Positions 18,814-27,110 of a stretch of DNA of 64,000 bases are shown one piece after another. Under the pieces are notes generated by a model. It saw only the letters and a program-made list of their open reading frames with translations. It was not told the DNA's origin and ran no database searches. The position numbers were made by a program, and so were the translations under genes. Origin of the DNA: Paenibacillus sp. FSL H8-0048 (lineage in GTDB: Bacteria > Bacillota > Bacilli > Paenibacillales > Paenibacillaceae); the NCBI RefSeq assembly GCF_038002825.1, contig NZ_JBBODF010000001.1, positions 6,324,001-6,388,000 of the forward strand. Direction: 5' to 3'. Within the stretch, counting starts at the first letter, position 1. Every line of letters starts with the position of its first letter.

Positions 18814-19803
18814 ATGTCCAGTAACCATACTATCGCAGGCTCGAATCTTGTGAATCATGAGATCGCCAAGGAGATCACGGGGGAGGGGGCCTTCAACCGG
18901 CAAAAGAACCGTTTCATCACCCCCTTCGGTAATCAGCCCGGTGAGCTGCCGGCAGAGGATGGGCGCTATCGTCTGCTCTGGGCCAAAATCTGCCCTTGGG
19001 CGCACCGAGCAGTCATTGTCCGTGAGCTGCTGGGGCTGCAGGAGGTCATCAGCCTTGGAACGGCCAGTCCGGTGCGGACGGAGAACGGCTGGGCATTTAC
19101 ACTCGACGAGGGCGGCGTTGACCCTGTACTCGGTATCCGTTATCTGCCGGAAATCTACGCGGAGACTGATCCCGGGTACAGCGGCAGAGCGACCGTGCCG
19201 ACGGTTGTGGACGTATTGGAGCGGAAGGTCGTGAACAACGACTATTTCCGGTTAACCAACTACTTCGAAACGGCGTTCAAGCCTTTTCATAAGGCAGATG
19301 CTCCAGATCTGTACCCGCAGCATTTACAGGCGGATATCGACGATTTCAACGAACTGCTGTTCCATGAAGTGAATAATGGGGTCTACAAGGCTGGATTCGC
19401 CCAATCCCAGGCGGCTTACGAGCAGGCTTATGATGTGTTGTTCGCCAGGCTGGATCAGCTGGAGGAGCGGTTGTCTGCGCAGAGATATCTGTTCGGCGAT
19501 ACCATCACCGATTCCGATGTCCGGTTATATGTAACACTGGTGCGTTTCGATGCCGCCTATTATTCGGTATTCCGGACGAACCGGAACCGGATCATTGATT
19601 ATCCGAACCTCTGGAATTATGCCAAGGATTTGTACCAGACGCCGGGCTTCGGGGATACAACAGACTTCGATTCCATCAAAAGAGGCTATCAGCTCGGCAA
19701 CCATGCGAATAATCCCCATCAGCTCTTGGCCAAAGGTCCGGATCTCTCGATCTGGAACGACCCGCATGACCGCAGCCGGTTCAGTAAGCCTGATAAACAA
19801 TAA
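18814..19803 (+). CDS. Glutathionyl-hydroquinone reductase-like protein 3
   Basis: Third paralogue, 329 residues, with catalytic motif ICPWAHRA (C60), RYLFGDTITDSDVRLYVTLVRFD in the helical domain and LYQTPGFGDTTDFDSIKRGY near the end. It looks closer to protein 2 than to protein 4. ATG at 18814 follows AGAGGAG. It stands 42 bp after the aminotransferase gene and 18 bp before the fourth paralogue. The xi-class GST function is inferred from the family; the thiol substrate in this host is unknown. Confidence 0.9.
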   Translation: MSSNHTIAGSNLVNHEIAKEITGEGAFNRQKNRFITPFGNQPGELPAEDGRYRLLWAKICPWAHRAVIVRELLGLQEVISLGTASPVRTENGWAFTLDEGGVDPVLGIRYLPEIYAETDPGYSGRATVPTVVDVLERKVVNNDYFRLTNYFETAFKPFHKADAPDLYPQHLQADIDDFNELLFHEVNNGVYKAGFAQSQAAYEQAYDVLFARLDQLEERLSAQRYLFGDTITDSDVRLYVTLVRFDAAYYSVFRTNRNRIIDYPNLWNYAKDLYQTPGFGDTTDFDSIKRGYQLGNHANNPHQLLAKGPDLSIWNDPHDRSRFSKPDKQ

Positions 19804-19821
19804 CAAGAGGAGGCATTCCCT

Positions 19822-20832
19822 ATGAGCACTGAAGCTAATGTACGTGTGCGGCCGAAAGAAACGGAGCATGAGATTAATGAGCAGGGATATTTTGTCCGTC
19901 AAAAGAATCATTTCAATACTCCCTTCGGCGAAGGGGAGGGCAAGCTGCCTGTAGAAGCGGGGCGTTACCGTCTGATCTGGGCCAAGGGCTGCCACTGGTC
20001 GAACCGTGCCTCAATCGTCAGAGAGCTGCTCGGTCTGGAGGAGGTCATCAGCATTAATCTGGTTGGCCACGGCAAGCATGAGCAGAATCTCGGCTGGGAG
20101 TTTGTATACGATGAGAATCAGACTGATCCTGTGCTGGGCGTGCAGTTTCTAAGCGAGCTATATGCCAAAGCCGATCCGGACTATAAGGGCAGACCGACAG
20201 TTCCGGCAGTTATCGATGTAGAGACCGGCAAAGTGGTCAATAACGACTATGTCTGGCTGACAAACTACCTGGAGAATGAATTTGCCCCGTTCCATAAGGC
20301 TGGTGCTCCGGATCTGTATCCGGAAGAGCTGAGGGCGGATATCGACAAGTATAATGATTTCCTGTTCGACAATGTGAATAACGGCGTCTACAAGGCGATG
20401 TTCGCCCAGTCAATCGCGGCCTACGACGATGCTTACGAACATCTCTATGCGGCTCTGGATTCCATTGAAGAGCGGCTGGAGGACCGGCGGTTTCTGTTCG
20501 GCGACTACGTGACAGACTCCGATATCCGGTTATTCGTTACCCTGGCCCGCTTCGATACCTACTATTTCCGGAATCTCGGCCCGTTGCGCAACCGGATTGC
20601 AGATTTCAAGAATATCTGGGGGTACGCGCGCGATCTGTACGAAATTCCGGCGTTCAGGAATAATACCTATCTGCGGGATCTGGCCAGAGGAAACGGAGAC
20701 AAATCAGCGCTTTTTATCGACTACAACACACGCTTCTGGGATCAGATCGATTACGAGGGACGCTGGTCACAGCCGCATAACCGGCAGGAGAAGAGCGGTC
20801 ATCCGGAGCAGAAATTCAAGCTACAATCATAG
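19822..20832 (+). CDS. Divergent glutathionyl-hydroquinone reductase-like protein 4
   Basis: Fourth and most divergent paralogue, 336 residues. The catalytic Cys is kept (C57), but the motif is GCHWSNRAS instead of CPWAHRA. The following proline, which usually precedes the active-site turn, is replaced by His, and AHR by SNR. The C-terminal tail also differs (residues about 280-336, with NNTYLRDLARGNGDK). The helical core RRFLFGDYVTDSDIRLFVTLARFD is conserved. ATG at 19822 follows AAGAGGAGG. The changes suggest altered thiol binding or a new reaction. Confidence 0.85.
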   Translation: MSTEANVRVRPKETEHEINEQGYFVRQKNHFNTPFGEGEGKLPVEAGRYRLIWAKGCHWSNRASIVRELLGLEEVISINLVGHGKHEQNLGWEFVYDENQTDPVLGVQFLSELYAKADPDYKGRPTVPAVIDVETGKVVNNDYVWLTNYLENEFAPFHKAGAPDLYPEELRADIDKYNDFLFDNVNNGVYKAMFAQSIAAYDDAYEHLYAALDSIEERLEDRRFLFGDYVTDSDIRLFVTLARFDTYYFRNLGPLRNRIADFKNIWGYARDLYEIPAFRNNTYLRDLARGNGDKSALFIDYNTRFWDQIDYEGRWSQPHNRQEKSGHPEQKFKLQS

Positions 20833-20862
20833 AAATCAACAGATTATAGGGGGATTACAGAG

Positions 20863-21720
20863 ATGAAGACATGGAGAAGGCTTGGACTGGGACTTACAGC
20901 GGCAGTACTGCTTACGGGGATCGTCGCTTGCGGAAATGACAAGGAGCCGGCAGGGGCTGCAGCCGAAGGTTCAGCTAACAACAAGAAAATTACGGTGAAT
21001 GTGGCGACAGGCGGCGCGCCGAGACCGTTCTCCTATGTGAATGACAAGAATGAAATTGACGGCTACGATATTCAGGTGGTCAAGTCGATTTTTGCAGGGC
21101 TGCCGGAGTATGAGCTTCACATTGAAAAGACTGAATTCCCGTCCATCTTCGCGGGACTCGATTCTGACCGTTATCAGATCGGGGCGAATAATTTCGCCAG
21201 CAATCCGGAGCGGAGAGAGAAATACAATTACTCTGATCCGATTTTCAAGAACCAGTTCGTGATTGCCGTCAAGGACGACCGTGAGGACATAAAGTCCTTC
21301 GCTGATCTGGAAGGGAAGACAACGGAGGTCAGCCCCAGTGTGAACTATACGGTGGCTCTGGAGAAGTACAACAAGGAGAGTGCCAAGACCCCGGTGAAGC
21401 TGAAGTACAGCGATGCCGAGCTGGTGACCATTCTGCAGAATGTCGAGAGCGGAGCCGATGACTTCAATCTGATCGATGCCGCCATGCTGCAGCTCTATAT
21501 CAAGGAGTATGGCCTCAAGCTGAAGGCGATTCCGCTGTCCCAGGAGGATACGGACCGGATTGGCGTGCCGTACAGCTATCTGATTCTCAGCAAGGGAGGG
21601 ATTAGCGACCAGCTGCTGAAGGATGTCAACGGGCGCATTCAGGAGCTGATTAAGGACGGCAGCATTTCCAAGCTGAGCGAGCAGTATCTGAATGGTGATT
21701 TTGCACCGGAAGCTCAATAG
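20863..21720 (+). CDS. Polar amino acid/cystine-type ABC substrate-binding lipoprotein
   Basis: Family 3 solute-binding protein, 285 residues, with lipobox GIVAC. The fold shows PFSYVNDKNEIDGYDIQVVKSIF, SIFAGLDSDRYQIGANNF and FADLEGKTTEVSPSVNY. This resembles TcyA/TcyJ/TcyK-type binders of cystine and related sulfur amino acids, although other polar amino acids cannot be excluded. ATG at 20863 has AGGGGGATTACAG upstream. A permease and an ATPase follow, completing the second importer of the operon. Confidence 0.85.
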   Translation: MKTWRRLGLGLTAAVLLTGIVACGNDKEPAGAAAEGSANNKKITVNVATGGAPRPFSYVNDKNEIDGYDIQVVKSIFAGLPEYELHIEKTEFPSIFAGLDSDRYQIGANNFASNPERREKYNYSDPIFKNQFVIAVKDDREDIKSFADLEGKTTEVSPSVNYTVALEKYNKESAKTPVKLKYSDAELVTILQNVESGADDFNLIDAAMLQLYIKEYGLKLKAIPLSQEDTDRIGVPYSYLILSKGGISDQLLKDVNGRIQELIKDGSISKLSEQYLNGDFAPEAQ

Positions 21721-21732
21721 GTGATCATTACC

Positions 21733-22473
21733 ATGCCTAATATATTTGATCTGGAGCTGGTCTTCACCCTGATTCCCAAGCTGCTGATTTATTTGCCGGT
21801 TACGCTTGAGCTGACGGTATTCTCCATGCTGGCAGGGCTCCTTCTGGGGCTTCTGCTGGCCATCATCAAAATGAAGCGCATTCCCGTGCTGTATCAGCTC
21901 AGTGCTGTCTTCATTTCTTTTGTCAGGGGAACTCCGATTCTGGTGCAGCTGTATCTGTCATACGCCGGCATTCCGCTGATTCTGAAATACTATAATTACT
22001 ATCATGAGACCAGCTACAATGTGAATTCCATTCCGTCCATCTTCTATGTGCTGCTGGCATTATCGCTGAATGAGGCGGCCTATAACTCTGAAGTTATTCG
22101 TGCGGCCCTGCAGTCGGTAGACAAAGGGCAGATTGAAGCTGCGCATTCCCTCGGTATGACCTACGGTCAAGTGCTGAAACGGATTGTTCTGCCGGAGGCC
22201 TTCATTGTTGCGCTGCCCACACTGGGTAATGCCCTGATCGGACTGATGAAGGGGACTTCGCTGGCCTTCGTCTGCTCGGTGGTGGAGATTACGGCGCAGT
22301 CCAGAATTCTGGCGGGGAATAATCTGCGCTTCTTCGAATCTTATTGCTCGCTTGCCCTGATCTATTGGGCGATGACAATTCTGATTGAGCAGGTCATTGC
22401 CCTGCTGGAGAAGCGGCTGGATATTGACTTCAAGAGCCTGAGGAAGCGTAAAGGAGATGTGATCCTTGATTGA
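21733..22473 (+). CDS. Polar amino acid/cystine-type ABC permease
   Basis: Membrane subunit of the HisM/TcyL class, 246 residues, with about five membrane segments. The conserved loop reads AALQSVDKGQIEAAHSLGMTYGQVLKRIVLPEAF. ATG at 21733 has AGGTGAT at 21719-21725; a GTG at 21721 directly after the previous stop is in frame but lacks a site. It overlaps the ATPase gene by 8 bp. Confidence 0.88.
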   Translation: MPNIFDLELVFTLIPKLLIYLPVTLELTVFSMLAGLLLGLLLAIIKMKRIPVLYQLSAVFISFVRGTPILVQLYLSYAGIPLILKYYNYYHETSYNVNSIPSIFYVLLALSLNEAAYNSEVIRAALQSVDKGQIEAAHSLGMTYGQVLKRIVLPEAFIVALPTLGNALIGLMKGTSLAFVCSVVEITAQSRILAGNNLRFFESYCSLALIYWAMTILIEQVIALLEKRLDIDFKSLRKRKGDVILD

Positions 22474-23224
22474 GATCCGGGGGTTAACGAAGTCTTTTCA
22501 CCAGCACAAGGTTCTGGATCATATCGATTTGACGATACGCAAGGGGGAGGTGGTGGCAGTCATCGGTTCATCCGGTGCCGGGAAATCCACCCTGCTGCGG
22601 TCGATCAACCTGCTTGAGGTGCCGGATGCGGGAACGATCAGACTGGACCGGCTGGAGGTCGATTTTGCCCGGAAAACGAAAGCGGATGTGCTGGAATTAC
22701 GGAAGAGTACGGCGATGGTGTTCCAGCAGTTCAATCTGTTCCGGCAGAAGACGGCCTTAGAGAATGTAATGGAAGGACTGATTGTGGTCCGGGGTATGTC
22801 CAAGGATGAAGCGCGGAGGATTGCAGCGGCGCAGCTTGAAGGTGTAGGACTGGCCGGCCGGATGCACCATTATCCGAAGCAGCTATCCGGCGGACAGCAG
22901 CAGCGTGTCGGCATTGCCCGGGCGCTCGCCATGCAGCCCAAAATCCTCCTGTTCGATGAGCCCACCTCGGCGCTTGATCCGGAGCTGGTCGGTGAGGTGC
23001 TTGATACCATTCGTAAGGCGGCGGAGGCAGGCAATACCATGCTGCTCGTTTCGCACGAGATGAGCTTTGTCCGTAAGGTGGCTACACGGGTGCTGTTTCT
23101 GGATCAGGGTGTCATTGTGGAGGACGGAACACCGGTGGAAGTCTTTTCCCATCCAAAGTCAGAGCGCACCAAGCGATTCCTCGCTAATTACTACCGCGAT
23201 CAGGAACCGGAATTTACCATTTAA
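22466..23224 (+). CDS. Polar amino acid/cystine-type ABC ATPase
   Basis: The 252-residue ATPase is of the GlnQ/TcyN class. Walker A is GSSGAGKST, the Q-loop VFQQFNLF, the signature LSGGQQQR, Walker B ILLFDEPTSALDPE and the switch SHE. TTG at 22466 is chosen because AAAGGAG sits 9 bp upstream and translation is coupled to the permease by an 8-bp overlap. It drives the importer formed with the two preceding genes. Confidence 0.9.
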   Translation: MIEIRGLTKSFHQHKVLDHIDLTIRKGEVVAVIGSSGAGKSTLLRSINLLEVPDAGTIRLDRLEVDFARKTKADVLELRKSTAMVFQQFNLFRQKTALENVMEGLIVVRGMSKDEARRIAAAQLEGVGLAGRMHHYPKQLSGGQQQRVGIARALAMQPKILLFDEPTSALDPELVGEVLDTIRKAAEAGNTMLLVSHEMSFVRKVATRVLFLDQGVIVEDGTPVEVFSHPKSERTKRFLANYYRDQEPEFTI

Positions 23225-23240
23225 TGAAGAAGGAACTGTG

Positions 23241-23666
23241 ATGACCTACACTTACCGGAAAGACAGAAACAATATAGATTGGACGCAAGTGACCAGCCTG
23301 CTGAACGGCTTTGGATTAACGAATTGGTTACCGTCTCAGACGGAGCGGGCATTTCAGAACAGTGCGGTGAATGTGTTCATTCTCAACGGGGACAAGTTGA
23401 TCGGGTGCGGACGGGCATTGTCCGATGGAATCTCGCAGGCGGCGATTTATAACATTGCTGTAGATGAGGCTTATCATGGACAGGGACTCGGCAAAAAGCT
23501 CATCGCGCTAATTCTGGAGGAGACGGCGGGCTGCAATGTGATTCTGTACACACATCCCGATACCGTCTCCTGGTATGAGCAGCAGAGCTTCAGGAGAATG
23601 AAGACAGGTCTGGTGCTGTATCACCCGGATAAAGTCATGGCAATGGAGCGGATGGAGTTCATATAG
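23241..23666 (+). CDS. GNAT-family N-acetyltransferase
   Basis: The 141-residue acetyltransferase has the acetyl-CoA binding motif AYHGQGLGKKLI and the later YEQQSFRRMKTGLVLY. ATG at 23241 follows AAGAAGGA. It is the last gene of the operon, 16 bp after the ATPase. In Bacillus subtilis a GNAT beside the tcyJKLMN importer acetylates S-substituted cysteines as the first step of their breakdown. That parallel makes the same role attractive here, but it is an inference from gene order only. Confidence 0.82.
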   Translation: MTYTYRKDRNNIDWTQVTSLLNGFGLTNWLPSQTERAFQNSAVNVFILNGDKLIGCGRALSDGISQAAIYNIAVDEAYHGQGLGKKLIALILEETAGCNVILYTHPDTVSWYEQQSFRRMKTGLVLYHPDKVMAMERMEFI

Positions 23667-23713
23667 AGGGCGGCTCCCGGTTGTCCTTAAAGTGTAACAA
23701 ACGGCTATAACTA

Positions 23714-23740
23714 AACAAGCCCCTTCCCGGGGCTTGTTCT
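23714..23740. terminator. Bidirectional terminator between the GNAT and amylase genes
   Basis: The perfect arms AACAAGCCCC and GGGGCTTGTT enclose the loop TTCCC and are followed by CTTGTC. It closes the 13-gene operon and sits between convergent genes. Confidence 0.85.
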
Positions 23741-23780
23741 TGTCTATATTATAGAGCTCTCAGTATAGTTCATTTAGTTC

Positions 23781-25595
23781 TCAGCCTTCGCCGCCAGCTT
23801 GTCCACTATACAAAATCCGGTATTCCAGCGGCTCCAGCGTCATACGGATAAGCTCCCCATCCTGCTCCACGGGCTCGCCGTTCAAGGCATCCAGCCAAGC
23901 TCCGCCGCTCAGTGATTGCGTAAGGGTCAGCGGCTTGTCAGAGCTGTTCATCCAGACCGTGAAGCGGGTGTGCTCATTCCAGCGTTCATACACCAGGCCC
24001 GGGCTGCCCGGATCACTCAGCAGGAAGCGGAACTGGCCGGTGCGCAGCACCTCGTGTTCGCGGCGCAGGGCAATGAGGCTCTGATAAAAGCGCAGCAGCT
24101 CCCGGTCCTGCCGGTCCTCATCCCAGATCATGCATTTGCGGCAATCCGGGTCATCCCCGCCGCTAATTCCGATCTCATCTCCATAGAAAATGCACGGCGT
24201 ACCGGTGAACGTGAAGAGGAAGGTGATGGCCAGCTTCAGCCGCTGCTTGTCTCCGCCCAGCCGGGTGAGCACTCTCGGCGTATCATGGCTCGCCAGGAGA
24301 TTGAACAGCACTTCGTTCGCCTGGCGCGGATAACGCATGAGCAGCCCGTAGATCTGCGCGGCGAAGGTGTCGGCATCCATGTCGTTGTCCGCGCCGAAGA
24401 ACTTCAGCAGCCGGTCAGAGAAGGGATAGTTCATCACCGAATCGAACTGATCGCCCTGCAGCCAGCTGAGGGAGTCGCTCCACACCTCGCCGATGATGAA
24501 CGCTTCCGGGTTAATCTCCTTGACCGCCTTGCGGAAATCCCGCCAGAACACATGGTCTACCTCATTAGCGACATCCAGCCGCCAGCCGTCGATGTGTACC
24601 TCCTTGAGCCAGAACTTGGTGATATCCAGCAGATAATCTCTGGCTTCCGGGTTGGCAGTGTTGAGCTTGGGCATTCCGCTGAAGAAGCCGAAGGTATCAT
24701 AGTTGGCCTTGCCGTCCACCACCTGTACAGGATAATCATGGATATGGAACCAGCCTGCATATTTGGAGTCTGCTCCATGCTCCAGCACATCCTTGAACGG
24801 TGCGAACTCGGAGCTGGTATGATTGAAGACGGCATCGAGGACCACCTTAAGTCCTTTGGAATGGGCCAGGTCCACCAGCTGCTTGAGCTTATCGAGATCC
24901 CCGAAGCTGGCATCGACCGCTGCGTAGTCAACGGTATCATATTTATGGTTGCTGGGAGCCTGGAAGATCGGGGTCAGATACAGCGCCGTTACGCCAAGCT
25001 CCACCATATAATCCAGATGATCAATCATCCCTTGCAGGTCTCCGCCAAAATAGCTGTCATGGGTGGGCGTTTCGCCCCATTCGAGCGTTCCTTCGGGATC
25101 ATTCGCCAGATCGCCGTTAGCGAACCGGTCCGGCATGATCTGATAGAAGACCGCAGATTTCGCCCATTCGGGAACCTGGAGCAGGTCAACCTCATGGAGG
25201 TAAGGCATTTCATAATACCCTCCGGCAGGCTCGGGCAGCCCGTCTGTAAAGAAGCCGGATTCCAGCATCCATACCGTCTCCTGGCCGGATTCCAGCCGGA
25301 AGCCGTAGGAGAATCGTTTGAACTCGGGGAAGATTTCTGCTTCCCAGTAATCGAAGAAGCTGTCGGTAGCCACCTTGCGCATGCTCAGCTCCTGATGATG
25401 CTGCTTCCAGTCGTATTTGTCGCCGGTCAGTGCGAATACCCGGTCTACATTGTTTTTTTTGCTGCGGATTCTTAAGTGGAAGATGTCCTTGTTATAAGCA
25501 TACGCCCATCTCCCCTGTGTTGAATGATAGAGACATTCCAGCTCGATGGAGGAGGCGGATGAGGGGGGGGACACTGATTGTCTGCTGAGAGTCAT
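23781..25595 (-). CDS. GH13 neopullulanase/cyclomaltodextrinase-type alpha-glucosidase
   Basis: Intracellular alpha-glucan hydrolase of 604 residues for maltodextrins, cyclodextrins or pullulan fragments. An N-terminal beta domain (about 15-125) precedes the TIM barrel. Region I is DAVFNH (254-259). The nucleophile is D341 in GWRLDVANE, the acid/base E370 in GEVWSD and the third acid D438 in ASHDTP. Residues YQIMPDRFANGD are typical of subfamily GH13_20. There is no signal peptide. ATG at 25595 has GGAGGAAA upstream. It is monocistronic and convergent with the large operon. Confidence 0.92.
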   Translation of the reverse strand: MTLSRQSVSPPSSASSIELECLYHSTQGRWAYAYNKDIFHLRIRSKKNNVDRVFALTGDKYDWKQHHQELSMRKVATDSFFDYWEAEIFPEFKRFSYGFRLESGQETVWMLESGFFTDGLPEPAGGYYEMPYLHEVDLLQVPEWAKSAVFYQIMPDRFANGDLANDPEGTLEWGETPTHDSYFGGDLQGMIDHLDYMVELGVTALYLTPIFQAPSNHKYDTVDYAAVDASFGDLDKLKQLVDLAHSKGLKVVLDAVFNHTSSEFAPFKDVLEHGADSKYAGWFHIHDYPVQVVDGKANYDTFGFFSGMPKLNTANPEARDYLLDITKFWLKEVHIDGWRLDVANEVDHVFWRDFRKAVKEINPEAFIIGEVWSDSLSWLQGDQFDSVMNYPFSDRLLKFFGADNDMDADTFAAQIYGLLMRYPRQANEVLFNLLASHDTPRVLTRLGGDKQRLKLAITFLFTFTGTPCIFYGDEIGISGGDDPDCRKCMIWDEDRQDRELLRFYQSLIALRREHEVLRTGQFRFLLSDPGSPGLVYERWNEHTRFTVWMNSSDKPLTLTQSLSGGAWLDALNGEPVEQDGELIRMTLEPLEYRILYSGQAGGEG

Positions 25596-25707
25596 ATGAA
25601 TTTCCTCCTGGGATTCGTATAGTGGATGGATATTATGAGGTATGAGCCTTAGTTAATACCCTGGGACCAGAGGTTTCAAACAGCAGATATTACTTCCAGG
25701 GCCGTAG

Positions 25708-26406
25708 TCAAAATAGGGTCCCCTGCACCGGCTCCGGCCCGGCTCTGCGGATCAGCTCCGGGTAGTCACTCCTGACATCGCCCACGGCTGCGGAGACGGG
25801 ATAGGCCAGCATTTGCTCCGCATCGTAAGGCCGCAGCAGCTTCATCAGGGCGGGAATATTCCGGTTGCTGCGCTCCAGCCACTGCGCCTCCCCGTCCGCA
25901 CCCAGAATGACCGGCATCCGGTCATGGATGTCTTTCATGAGAGTGTTCGGGGCGGTGGTGATGATCGTGCAGGTGGAGATTCTGCCCCCGTCGGGGCCGG
26001 TCCAGATATCATACAGAGCAGCCATGGAGAACAGCTTACCGTCCCGCATCGTGATCCGCATCGGCTGCTTGCCGCCTTCCTGGACCTTCCAGTCATAGAA
26101 GCCGTCTGCGGGAATCACACAGCGCCGGGAGGCCACCAGTCCTTTGAACGAAGCCTTCTCCAGCAGAGTCTCACTGCGGGCATTGATTAGCTTGGCAGCA
26201 TTCTTGTCCTCCTTGGACCAGGAAGGGAGCAGCCCCCAGCGAAGTTCTCCGAGCTTATTCTGTGTGCCGTCATGAATAACAGCGGCAATATGCTGCATCG
26301 GAGCCGCGTTATACCTCGGTGCATATTGGATGAGCGGATGCTCCCGGATGAAATACTTGGCGATCAGCTCCTCCAGCGTTACCGTGATCGTATATCTTCC
26401 GCACAT
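25708..26406 (-). CDS. SRAP protein (YedK/HMCES family), abasic-site DNA-protein crosslinker
   Basis: The 232-residue SOS-response-associated peptidase family protein forms a thiazolidine link through Cys2 with abasic sites in single-stranded DNA. Family residues are all present: C2 in MCGRYT, NAAPMQ, LRWGLLPSW, NARSET, RCVIPADGFYDW and HDRMP. ATG at 26406 follows GGGAGGTATAG. Despite the family name I see no GAACN4GTTC box upstream, unlike the polymerase operon at 8.7 kb. Confidence 0.93.
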   Translation of the reverse strand: MCGRYTITVTLEELIAKYFIREHPLIQYAPRYNAAPMQHIAAVIHDGTQNKLGELRWGLLPSWSKEDKNAAKLINARSETLLEKASFKGLVASRRCVIPADGFYDWKVQEGGKQPMRITMRDGKLFSMAALYDIWTGPDGGRISTCTIITTAPNTLMKDIHDRMPVILGADGEAQWLERSNRNIPALMKLLRPYDAEQMLAYPVSAAVGDVRSDYPELIRRAGPEPVQGTLF

Positions 26407-26508
26407 ATTGTCTATACCTCCCTGGATCGTTAATGGTTTACAGACCGGACAGCTTGTCTTAGCATTATATAAGATGAGACTGAGGATTGCGAAGGGGGAG
26501 GGCGGGCA

Positions 26509-26979
26509 ATGATTATCGTAAGCTCCTGCCTGGCAGGAATGAAGGTCAGATATAATGGAACGGATTGTCTGGAACAGGGCATCCGGCAGTTGCTGGACAG
26601 CCGGCAGGCGGTTGCTGTATGTCCCGAGCTGCTGGGCGGCTTCTCTACCCCGCGAGAACCGGCAGAGATTATAGGCGGCAGCGGCAGGGATGTGCTGGAG
26701 GGGCAGGCCCGGGTGGTTGACAGAACAGGGAAGGATGTAACCGCAATGTATGTAGAGGGTGCGTATGCCGCGCTGGAGCAGGTACGGGGCTTAGCTGCCA
26801 CGCTTGTTGTCCTGAAGGAGAACAGCCCTTCCTGCGGCAGCTCCAGGATTTATAACGGAGAATTTGCGGGCATGAAAATCCCCGGAGAAGGGGTGACCAC
26901 AGCTCTCCTGCGGCTGCATGGTATTGAAGTGATCTCCGAGGAGCAGCTCGCGGCGCGGTTACCGGGAATAGAGGGCTGA
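26509..26979 (+). CDS. DUF523/TudS-like Fe-S protein
   Basis: The 156-residue protein is of the DUF523 family, in which TudS binds a [4Fe-4S] cluster through three cysteines and desulfurates thiouracil. The three expected cysteines are C7 (SSCLAG), C38 (AVCPELLGG) and C109 (ENSPSCGSS). ATG at 26509 follows AAGGGGGAGG. It lies 131 bp upstream of the cysteine desulfurase gene, consistent with a thio-nucleobase or Fe-S theme, but family members differ in activity and the substrate is not proven. Confidence 0.82.
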   Translation: MIIVSSCLAGMKVRYNGTDCLEQGIRQLLDSRQAVAVCPELLGGFSTPREPAEIIGGSGRDVLEGQARVVDRTGKDVTAMYVEGAYAALEQVRGLAATLVVLKENSPSCGSSRIYNGEFAGMKIPGEGVTTALLRLHGIEVISEEQLAARLPGIEG

Positions 26980-27110
26980 TCCGGGGCACTGACCATGGAC
27001 AAATGTTACAATATTGTGTTTATTAACAGGTGGTAAAACAGGCAGTTCAGCAGTATAATCTAGTAGTCCTGTAAGAAAATCCTGAATTTCAAGAAGCGGA
27101 GAATTTCGTT

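Noticed and set aside
23916-25475. Long open frame opposite the GH13 gene
   Set aside because: It is antisense to a gene with complete GH13 catalytic motifs; the product resembles no family. Similar antisense frames at 3175-3942, 46114-47451 and 60801-62168 are explained by codon bias.
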